DNA from: Streptosporangiaceae bacterium
GTDB taxonomy: Bacteria; Actinomycetota; Actinomycetes; Streptosporangiales; Streptosporangiaceae
Reading direction: 5' to 3'
Assembly (NCBI GenBank): GCA_030041135.1
Contig: JASHOL010000468.1
Coordinates: 1-32,847 of the forward strand
DNA: 32,847 nucleotides
A model generated the notes under the pieces. It saw nothing but the letters and a program-made list of their open reading frames with translations. It was not told the origin of the DNA and made no database searches. Positions 27,391-32,847 of this stretch are shown here, piece by piece (positions within the stretch are counted from its first letter, which is position 1; each line of letters begins with the position of its first letter). The translations under genes were made by a program, and so were the position numbers.

Positions 27391-28095
27391 TTACGCGAGC
27401 CGCCAGGCCAGGAGCCCTTCGGGCGCCGCAGCAGGTGCGAAGCCGGCCCCGACCAGCTCCCGCTCGATCACGTCCCGTGCTGGCCGGTACGAGTAGGCGC
27501 GGTCTTCATCCTCGCTGATGATCTTGTCACCCTGGCTGATCCGGTAGACGAAGCGAGCCAGGCTCGCCTCGTCGTCCGACTCAAGGATCTCCGACAGCAA
27601 CGTATAGGTGTGCCGGCCCACCTGGCGCGAGTCCAGCTCCTGCAGCGGACGCCGCGTCGGCGGGCCGCCCTCCCGCCAGGTGAACACAAGCAGGCCGGCC
27701 GGCTCGAGCTGGGCCGCCAGCACCGGCCACAGGCGCTTGCGATAGTCGGGCTCGAGCGAATACAGCACGTTGATCATGACCACGGCCTCGACCGGCTCGT
27801 CCAGGTCTACGCTCAGCGCGTCGCAGGGCAGCACGGTTACGCGCTTGAGCAACTCGGGGTGCGAGCAGAGCCGCGATAGCAGCACTCCGCGCATGCCGGC
27901 CGAAGGCTCGAGCGCGAAGATCTCGGCCGGTGTCCAGTCGGCCAGCGAGATCGTGATCAACCCGGTCCCGGCGCCGATGTCCAGGATGCTCCGCCTGACC
28001 CCGGCCACGAGCGGGGGCAGCTTCTCGCGGATCTCCGGCACGTGCGCGTTCTCGTGCGTCAGGTCGTAGAACGGAAGGGAAGCGAAGTCAGTCAT
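27391..28095 (-). CDS. SAM-dependent methyltransferase (class I)
   Basis: Encodes 234 aa from ATG 28095. The Rossmann SAM site is ILDIGAGTGLI (motif I), with ALEPSAGMRG as the acidic loop, VLPCDALSVDL as motif II and VVMINVLYSLEPD as motif III. The substrate is not evident. The track extends the frame to 28701, but that part has low-complexity content, lies under the opposite-strand YCII gene and lacks a ribosome binding site. It stands alone, leftward, beside the secreted protease gene. Confidence 0.86.
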   Translation of the reverse strand: MTDFASLPFYDLTHENAHVPEIREKLPPLVAGVRRSILDIGAGTGLITISLADWTPAEIFALEPSAGMRGVLLSRLCSHPELLKRVTVLPCDALSVDLDEPVEAVVMINVLYSLEPDYRKRLWPVLAAQLEPAGLLVFTWREGGPPTRRPLQELDSRQVGRHTYTLLSEILESDDEASLARFVYRISQGDKIISEDEDRAYSYRPARDVIERELVGAGFAPAAAPEGLLAWRLA

Positions 28096-28296
28096 GCCGG
28101 GCACTATTCCAGAGCCCTGGCCCGGACCGCACCCGACCGCTTTCGCACTGCCATCCCGACAAATCACCGCGCGCTCGCGTGGCTGGGCGCCGCCGGAAAT
28201 CTCGGGCGTTGTCTCGTCACGGCGTCTGCCGATCGTCTTACCGGTAGAGGCGCCGACGGCCCCGGAGCGGGTTCCGCCCGGAATTACGCATCGTGA
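28096..28296. other. Intergenic stretch upstream of the methyltransferase
   Basis: No ORF with a domain or ribosome binding site was found here. Together with the VOC-like fragment that follows, it separates the leftward methyltransferase from the rightward DGPF-sigma pair. Promoters for both directions must lie here, but none is convincing. Confidence 0.4.
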
Positions 28297-28395
28297 TCCC
28301 TGGCCAAAGCCCACGCCGAGATCGAGATCGGCGACTCGGTCGTGATCGTCAAGGATGGTGTACGGGACTGGCCGGCGCGCGGCGGCCGGCAGTAG
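28297..28395 (+). pseudogene. Possible remnant of a VOC/PhnB-like (glyoxalase fold) gene
   Basis: A 32-codon open stretch, closed by TGA upstream and TAG at 28393, reads AHAEIEIGDSVVIVKDG. That resembles the strand of VOC/PhnB proteins often written HAE-IGDSVVML-D. No start codon or remainder of the fold is present. VOC genes commonly accompany DGPF and ECF sigma genes, so a deleted former operon member is plausible. Similarity is judged by eye only. Confidence 0.35.
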
Positions 28396-28414
28396 GTCAA
28401 GGAGGAGGCAACCG

Positions 28415-28774
28415 ATGAAGTACGTGCTGCTGTTCGTCGAAACCGAGGAATTTTCCCGCAGATTCGACGGCATGGACGCGATCGAGCGTGAACGTGCCCT
28501 GGCCCTGGTCAACGACTGGTTCGCCACGCACGCCGACAAGCTGGGTGGCGGCGGCAAGCTGCAGGCCGCGGAGACGGCGACGACGGTGCGACTCGACCGG
28601 GGCGAGCCGCTCATCACTGACGGCCCGTTCGTGGAGGGCAAGGAGGTAGTCAGCGGGTACGCGGAGATTGACGTCGCCGATCTGGATGAGGCCCTGCGCA
28701 TGGTCAGGACCTGGCCGGGCTGCCCGGTCGTCGAGATTCGCCCCCTGCAGCTCGAGATGCTGCCTACGGGATGA
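28415..28774 (+). CDS. DGPF/YCII-domain protein paired with an ECF sigma factor
   Basis: Encodes 119 aa. It begins MKYVLLF, contains the helix ERERALALVNDWF, and has the diagnostic ITDGPFVEGKEVVSGY (DGPF motif), then a DLDEALRM helix and VVEIRPL strand. A strong GGAGGAGG ribosome binding site precedes ATG 28415. The stop overlaps the sigma-factor start (ATGA). DGPF proteins are the usual genetic partners of ECF42-type sigma factors. Their biochemical activity is unsettled, and dependence of this gene on its sigma partner is inferred from the family. Confidence 0.9.
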   Translation: MKYVLLFVETEEFSRRFDGMDAIERERALALVNDWFATHADKLGGGGKLQAAETATTVRLDRGEPLITDGPFVEGKEVVSGYAEIDVADLDEALRMVRTWPGCPVVEIRPLQLEMLPTG

Positions 28775-29976
28775 GTGCTCAGAGGCCAGAAGCCTCAGGC
28801 GACCAGCTGGCGCGCGTGCTCCGGCAGCACGCAAGCCAGCTGGCCGCTTCGCTCGTGCACGTGACCGGTGACTTCGCTGCGGCGGAGGACCTGGTCCAGG
28901 ACGCCGTGGTTGCGGCGCTACAGCACTGGCCGACAGAAGGGATTCCGCAGCGGCCAGATGCGTGGCTGTTCACCGTGGCACGACGCCGTGGTCTCGACTC
29001 GATCCGGCGGGAAGCCAACTACCGGGCCAAGCTGGCGCAACTGCAATGGCCGGTGCAGCCGGCGGCCGACGAGCGACTCCGGCTGATCTTTACCTGCTGC
29101 CACCCCGCCCTGTCCCGGTCGGCTCAGATCGCCCTTACGTTGCGGGTCGTGTGCGGCCTGACCACAACTCAGGTCGCCCGGGCGTTCCTAGTGCCAGAAA
29201 TGACCGTCGCGCGCCGGATCTCGCGAGCCAAACGGAAGATCGCCGACGCGCGAATCCCCTACCGGGTTCCTGACGACGATGAGCTCGGCGCACGCCTGAC
29301 CGAGGTCCTGGCGGTGATCTACCTTCTGTTCAATGAGGGCTACCTGTCTACGAGCGAACAGGCGCGGGCTCGCGACCTCGCCGACGACGCCGACTGGCTG
29401 GCCAGCCTGCTGCACGGTCTCATGCCGGGCGAGCCCGAGGTGGCCGGCCTGCTCGCGCTGATCCGGCTGCACCGTGCCCGCGAGGCTGCCCGCTTCGACC
29501 AAGGCGGCCGACTGGTCCAGCTCGAACACCAGGACCGCTCGCTGTGGGACCGGGAGACGATCGCGGACGCGACCCGGTTGCTGGCCAGGGCGGCGCGGCA
29601 GCACTACCCCGGCCCATATCAGCTTCAGGCTGCGATAGTTGCCTGCCACGCCGAGGCCGGCCGCTGGCAGGACACCGACTGGGAGCAGATCGTAGTGCTG
29701 TACGACATGCTGCTCCACCTGGCACCCTCGCCGGTCACCCGCCTGCACCGGGCCATCGCCCTTCGCTACACCGCGGGTGCGCAGGCCGCCATGAGCGAAC
29801 TCGATGAGCTGGGGGACGCCTTGTCCGGATATCACCTGTACCACGCCAGCCGGGCCGAGTTCCTGCGCGAACTTGGCCACCCGGCTCGGGCGCGAGCCGC
29901 GGACCGCGCTGCCCTCGAGCTGACGGCGAACCCAGCCGAGCAGGCCGTGCTGCGGCAGCGCCTCACATGGGCGTAG
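28771..29976 (+). CDS. ECF42-like RNA polymerase sigma factor with C-terminal TPR-like extension
   Basis: Encodes 401 aa, about twice the size of a minimal ECF sigma factor. Region 2 is seen in GDFAAAEDLVQDAVVAALQHW and AWLFTVARRRGLDSIRR. Region 4 is the HTH around TLRVVCGLTTTQVARAF followed by VARRISRAKRKI. From about residue 175 a helical extension begins with EVLAVIYLLFNEGYLSTS and ends in TPR-like repeats (LHRAIALRYTAGAQAAMSELDEL and ARAADRAALELTANPAEQ). This architecture and the coupled DGPF gene are the hallmarks of the ECF42 group. There is no anti-sigma gene nearby, so the extension probably does the regulating. Confidence 0.93.
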   Translation: MSAQRPEASGDQLARVLRQHASQLAASLVHVTGDFAAAEDLVQDAVVAALQHWPTEGIPQRPDAWLFTVARRRGLDSIRREANYRAKLAQLQWPVQPAADERLRLIFTCCHPALSRSAQIALTLRVVCGLTTTQVARAFLVPEMTVARRISRAKRKIADARIPYRVPDDDELGARLTEVLAVIYLLFNEGYLSTSEQARARDLADDADWLASLLHGLMPGEPEVAGLLALIRLHRAREAARFDQGGRLVQLEHQDRSLWDRETIADATRLLARAARQHYPGPYQLQAAIVACHAEAGRWQDTDWEQIVVLYDMLLHLAPSPVTRLHRAIALRYTAGAQAAMSELDELGDALSGYHLYHASRAEFLRELGHPARARAADRAALELTANPAEQAVLRQRLTWA

Positions 29977-30046
29977 GCGCAACTCGGGCGCGGCGGGCTG
30001 CTGCCTGACGGGAGGATATCTGGTCAGCGGCACAGCTGCGTGCTTA

Positions 30047-30096
30047 GCTGGCCGCGGCGCCGACGACTGAGGCTGGCCGCGGCGCCGACGACCGAG
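30047..30096. repeat. 25-bp direct tandem duplication upstream of the UGSC gene
   Basis: GCTGGCCGCGGCGCCGACGA followed by CTGAG occurs at 30047-30071 and again, with one T-to-C change, at 30072-30096; a third copy begins (GCTGG). It ends just before the GGAGG ribosome binding site of the selenoprotein gene. Confidence 0.9.
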
Positions 30097-30113
30097 GCTG
30101 GAGGTAACCAGGC

Positions 30114-30656
30114 ATGGGCGCCGGACCAGAGCGGCTGCTCGATCCGACTGGCTTTGACGAGCGAGCCGTCGACACGACGCTCGCGCCCCGGCCCGCGAGG
30201 TTGCACGGGCTCACCGTCGGCCTGCTGGAGAACACCAAGGTGAACGCCGCCCTGCTCCTGTCCAGCATCGGGCGCGAGCTGCAGCGCGAACACGCAGTCC
30301 GGGCCGCGCTGATGTTCACGAAGAGCTACTTCGGCACGCCGACCGAGGAGAGCCTGATCCAGCGCATTCTGCACAGCTGCGATTTCGTGGTGGCGGGCAT
30401 CGGTGATTGAGGCTCATGCAGCGCGGCCAGTTTGGCCGACGGGATCCTACTGGAGCGGGCGGGAGTGCCTGCCGTGAGCATCTGCACGGAACCGTTCGTG
30501 CCGGCCGCCCAGGCGATGGCCAGGGTGTACGGCTTCCCGGCCTACCAGTTCGCCACCATGCCGCATCCGCTGGCCAGCCTCGACGAGGCCCAGATCCAGG
30601 CTCGCGCGCACGACCTGATGCCCAGGGTGCTGCGTATTCTCGGCGGGGAGTCCTGA
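30114..30656 (+). CDS. UGSC-family selenoprotein, in-frame TGA (30408-30410) read as selenocysteine
   Basis: ATG 30114 follows GGAGG by nine bases. The frame reads to TGA at 30408 and continues without indels to TGA at 30654. With codon 99 as selenocysteine (U) the product is 180 aa. The N-terminal part (LLDPTG, GLLENTKVNAALLL) and the centre (CDFVVAGIGD-U-GSC) match my memory of the UGSC (seleno)protein family, which has Cys or Sec at this place. After it come LLERAGVPAVSICTEPFVP and the MPHPLASLD segment, also family-like. UGSC forms a UxxC redox motif like that of GrdB-type reductases. A SECIS-like hairpin follows the TGA. Function is unknown. The alternative is a nonsense-mutated pseudogene; SelA, SelB and tRNA-Sec are not in this window. 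Confidence 0.85.
30422..30441 (+). promoter_or_regulatory. Bacterial SECIS-like element for UGA recoding
   Basis: CGCGGCCA (30422-30429) pairs with TGGCCGACG (30433-30441) as 8 bp with one bulged A, leaving the loop GTT. The loop G is 20 bases after the TGA. A G in the first two loop positions and a loop 16-37 bases from UGA are the known bacterial SECIS requirements, and both are met. Folding was done by eye. Confidence 0.65.
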
Positions 30657-31763
30657 ATGACCGGCCCGCCGCCCGCTGGCCCTCCACTCGCCGACGGCGC
30701 AGGGATCCGCGCGGCCATGGAGTATTACGCGGACCGGGAGTGGACCGACGGGCTGCCGGTGGTGCCGGTGACCGAGTCGTACCTGGCCGAGTTCCTCGCC
30801 AGGACGAGCATGCATCCCGACGACGTCGTGCTCGCGATGCCGCACCTGAACCGCGAGTGCACGGTCAGGCTCGCCGCCATCAACGCGGCCATGGCCGGCT
30901 GCCTGCCCGACTACTTCCCCGTCGTGCTGGCCGCCTGGGAAGCCCTCGGCGGCGACGGCTACCCGGTCAGGGGAATCTGGCAGAGCACGACCGGCACGGC
31001 GCCGCTTCTGGTCGTCAACGGCCCGGTCCGGGTGCGGATCGGCCTGAACTGCGCGGGCAACGTCTTCGGCTCGGGCTTCCGGGCGAACGCCACGATCGGC
31101 CGGGCCGTCCGGCTTACCGCCATCAACGTATTCGGCCTGCACCCGCACCTGCTTGACCAGGCGACTCAGGGCACGCCGGCCAAGTACACCGCCTGTATCG
31201 CGGAGAACGAGGAGCAGAGCCCGTGGTCGCCGCTGCATGTCGAGCACGGCTTCGATCCGGCTGACAGCGCCGTGACCGCGATCGTCATCAGGTCCTGCGT
31301 ACACATCGAGGCCCGTCACACGCAGGTCCCAGAGCAACTCGCCATTGACATCGCCGGCACGATCAGGCGCACCGGCGCCCTCGTTCACGAGACCATCAGC
31401 GCGCTGGTGGTGCTCGGACCCGAACACGCACGGCTGTTTGCCGGCGCAGGCTGGAAGAAGGACGACGTGCGGCAGTTCATCTACGCCCACGCCGCGAACA
31501 CCAGGGCCGACCTGGCGGCGGTGGGCAAGGACGCGGTCTCGCGGCACAGTCACTGGCGGCTGCCCGCCGACCACCCGGACGCCATGCCGGACCTGGCCAG
31601 TAGCGGCGAGAACCCCGATCTCGTGCCGGCCCTGAATTCCCCGGCCGCGGTGCAGCTCATGGTGGCCGGAGCCGACAACGCCGGCGTCTCCGCGGTGATC
31701 GAGACCTTCGGGCCGCGCGGCGGGCCGCCGTCCATCGCAAGGGTTGGTGGCATCGATGACTAG
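30657..31763 (+). CDS. Conserved protein of unknown function, operon partner of the UGSC selenoprotein
   Basis: Encodes 368 aa. Its ATG directly abuts the selenoprotein stop (TGA-ATG) and its stop overlaps the next gene, so the three are almost certainly co-transcribed and coupled. I do not recognise a named domain. There is no signal peptide or membrane helix. Notable features are YADREWTDGLPVVPVTE near residue 25, NRECTVRLAAINAAMAGC, GLNCAGNVFGSGFRANATIGRAVRL, CIAENEEQSPW and an HANTRADL-like C-terminal helix. Five or more cysteines occur, in the regions around REC, AGC, NCAGN, TAC and RSC, which could serve redox or metal roles with the selenoprotein. That link is inference from gene order. 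Confidence 0.85.
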   Translation: MTGPPPAGPPLADGAGIRAAMEYYADREWTDGLPVVPVTESYLAEFLARTSMHPDDVVLAMPHLNRECTVRLAAINAAMAGCLPDYFPVVLAAWEALGGDGYPVRGIWQSTTGTAPLLVVNGPVRVRIGLNCAGNVFGSGFRANATIGRAVRLTAINVFGLHPHLLDQATQGTPAKYTACIAENEEQSPWSPLHVEHGFDPADSAVTAIVIRSCVHIEARHTQVPEQLAIDIAGTIRRTGALVHETISALVVLGPEHARLFAGAGWKKDDVRQFIYAHAANTRADLAAVGKDAVSRHSHWRLPADHPDAMPDLASSGENPDLVPALNSPAAVQLMVAGADNAGVSAVIETFGPRGGPPSIARVGGIDD

Positions 31764-32046
31764 CGACGGCGCGCCAGGCACTCCCGCCGGAGCAGGTGCC
31801 GCGGATGCGGCCGGGCTGGAGACCGCGTTCCGGCGCTTCAGGGACATGCTTGCCTCTGACGGCTACACCCTCAGCTGGTCGGTGAACGGCCGGGACCGGG
31901 TTGTCGTGCAGATCGAGGCCGGGCCCGGCGCCTGCGCCGACTGCCTCGTCCCGCTGCCGGTCATGGAGGCCATCATGTCCGACGCGCTCGCCCCGACCGG
32001 CTACGCGCTCGACCACGTCGTCCTGCCGCCGCAAGCAGGCCACTGA
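31756..32046 (+). CDS. Small CxxC protein of unknown function in the UGSC operon
   Basis: Encodes 96 aa from ATG 31756, overlapping the previous stop by eight bases; TTG 31744 and GTG 31747 are in-frame alternatives. After a Gly/Ala-rich N-terminus comes a compact alpha/beta sequence: FRRFRDMLASDGYTLSW, a strand VVVQIEAG, then GACADCLVP with a CxxC pair, and a helix VMEAIMSDALAPTGY. The strand-CxxC-helix order vaguely recalls NifU C-terminal-like folds, but the match is weak. A thiol or metal-handling partner of the UxxC selenoprotein is possible. I do not recognise the family. Confidence 0.75.
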   Translation: MTSDGAPGTPAGAGAADAAGLETAFRRFRDMLASDGYTLSWSVNGRDRVVVQIEAGPGACADCLVPLPVMEAIMSDALAPTGYALDHVVLPPQAGH

Positions 32047-32125
32047 GCGAGCGTAGGTCCAGCCAGGCGTCCGGGCGCTGCGCGACAATGAACGCACCGC
32101 CAACCCGGACACCGCTGGAGGCACC

Positions 32126-32689
32126 GTGCAGCACGTCATCGCCCTCGCGCGGACCGCGATCACCGTGCGGCACTGGTTCGAGGTCGACCTCGAGGACTCG
32201 TCCATGGAACACGGGGCGCGGATCGAGCTGCGCGAGCTGGCCGCGCATCCGCGACGCGGCAGCGAATCGGCCGCCCAGCTGCTCGCGGTCGACCGCCCGC
32301 TGTGGCGAGCCGACCTTTTCGACCGGCTTGCCGACGCTCCCGGCAGTTTCGGCGTAGCCCATTACCACCCGAATTTCGTAGGGAACGAGCCGTGTCCCAG
32401 GGCATGGGATCCGCAGCTGAGCGCTAGTCCGTGGGATTGGCTCGGCGATCAGCTCACCGGGCTTGGCAACGGGACCTGGCAGCTCGACCAGGATGACGCC
32501 CGCGAGCTGAGCGGACTGGCACCGACTGTCGTCGCGCTAGCCCAGCAGTTCGGGCCGGGCCGCTGCCGCTCCGCCGCGCAGTGTCACGGGCTGACCCGCG
32601 ACGTCCAGGACGCGGTACGGTTGATGATCTCCGAGCTGCGCCGCCCCGACCTGCTGGACAGCGACTGGGTTTCGCCCTGGGCGGTCTGA
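32126..32689 (+). CDS. Unidentified cytoplasmic protein
   Basis: Encodes 187 aa from GTG 32126, with GGAGG ten or so bases upstream. No signal peptide, membrane segment or catalytic motif that I recognise. Conserved-looking pieces are FEVDLEDSSMEHGARIELRELA, AHYHPNFVGNEPCPRAWDP and SASPWDWLGDQL. Amino-acid use and third-position GC resemble neighbouring genes, so it is likely real. It starts 79 bases after the UGSC operon and may or may not belong to it. Confidence 0.65.
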   Translation: MQHVIALARTAITVRHWFEVDLEDSSMEHGARIELRELAAHPRRGSESAAQLLAVDRPLWRADLFDRLADAPGSFGVAHYHPNFVGNEPCPRAWDPQLSASPWDWLGDQLTGLGNGTWQLDQDDARELSGLAPTVVALAQQFGPGRCRSAAQCHGLTRDVQDAVRLMISELRRPDLLDSDWVSPWAV

Positions 32690-32753
32690 GCAACCCCAAC
32701 ATCGCCGGCACCGTCATCGAGACCGACGCCGGAGCCCGGCTGGTCGCCATCGG

Positions 32754-32847
32754 CTAAAGGGCGGCTTCTGGACCGGCGTTCCCCTCGTCGGCGGGCGGCA
32801 CCGGGGCGTCGGCCAGCCGGTCGATCGCCCTGGCCAGCGCCTTGAGC
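32754..32847 (-). CDS. C-terminal end of a leftward gene (partial)
   Basis: On the minus strand the frame is open from the window edge to TAG at 32754-32756, giving about 30 residues: LKALARAIDRLADAPVPP then an acidic Pro/Gly/Ala tail. It looks like an amphipathic helix followed by a disordered end. Too short to identify; its existence depends on sequence outside the window. Confidence 0.4.
   Translation of the reverse strand, partial: LKALARAIDRLADAPVPPADEGNAGPEAAL

Noticed and set aside
28096-28701. N-terminal extension of the methyltransferase ORF
   Set aside because: Runs under the DGPF gene on the other strand, lacks domain content, and ATG 28095 starts just before the methyltransferase core.
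30408-30410. Reading the TGA as a plain stop that makes a pseudogene
   Set aside because: The motif after TGA is exactly GSC of the UGSC family, the frame is otherwise intact and a SECIS-like hairpin is correctly placed; still open until selenium machinery is confirmed.
30407-31156. 249-aa + strand ORF across the UGSC region
   Set aside because: Arg/Pro-rich out-of-frame shadow of the selenoprotein and the 368-aa gene; it shows no domain, while the other frame gives family-like sequence.
30447-31847. 466-aa minus-strand ORF
   Set aside because: Antisense shadow of the 368-aa gene, typical of high-GC DNA; composition is His/Arg/Gly-rich and no ribosome binding site is seen.
32671-32757. Open + strand stretch ending NPNIAGTVIETDAGARLVAIG before TAA
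   Set aside because: It faintly recalls a phosphoglycerate-mutase-like C-terminus in a shifted frame after the 187-aa gene, but it is under 30 codons with no start, so no gene is called.

Overview
The window is chromosomal DNA from a high-GC actinomycete. The evidence is strong GC bias, frequent GTG starts, 4-bp ATGA/GTGA gene overlaps, lacI/gntR/arsR regulators, a PknB-like kinase and a TPR-tailed ECF sigma factor with a DGPF partner. The genus cannot be named from sequence alone. I see no rRNA, tRNA, CRISPR array, insertion sequence or phage.

Region 1 (1-12015) is part of an aerobic (late cobalt insertion) cobalamin locus. cobG (3' end only), cobH and a cobI-cobJ fusion run rightward. cobL-cobM-cobF-cobK run leftward and collide with cobIJ in a 104-bp tail-to-tail overlap. 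To the right a promoter and a cobalamin riboswitch, with a hairpin that reaches the ribosome binding site, precede btuC-btuD-btuF (corrinoid import), cobQ and cobD. Ring methylation, contraction, reduction and decarboxylation, transport, and late amidation/aminopropanol attachment are therefore together. Cobaltochelatase, cobB, cobO and nucleotide-loop genes must lie elsewhere.

Region 2 (12014-20562) holds an arsR-SRPBCC pair with its own palindromic operator. Next comes a leftward operon lacI-permease-permease-ATPase-ATPase-lipoprotein, encoding a peptide/nickel-family (SBP family 5) ABC importer. The LacI regulator suggests an oligosaccharide substrate. Two perfect TAAGCGCTTA palindromes 22 bp apart sit on the predicted promoter, and an 11-bp stem terminator ends the operon.

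Region 3 (20605-28395) is a mosaic: a broken GntR regulator, a short-chain dehydrogenase, a YciI-like protein, a GNAT acetyltransferase, a membrane Ser/Thr kinase with an external ricin-type lectin domain, a secreted sedolisin (S53) protease, a SAM methyltransferase and a probable glyoxalase/VOC remnant.

Region 4 (28415-29976) is a DGPF/YCII protein translationally coupled to an ECF42-like sigma factor with a C-terminal TPR-like extension.

Region 5 (30047-32046) is the most interesting part. What the ORF track shows as two small ORFs (30114-30410 and 30432-30656) is one reading frame with an in-frame TGA. Read through as selenocysteine it gives the UGSC motif of the UGSC (seleno)protein family. 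A bacterial SECIS-like hairpin with a G at the start of its loop lies 20 nt after the TGA. Two abutting genes of unknown function, one with a CxxC, follow in an apparent operon. The biochemical role of this cluster is unknown to me. The window closes with an unidentified 187-aa protein and the tail of a leftward gene.
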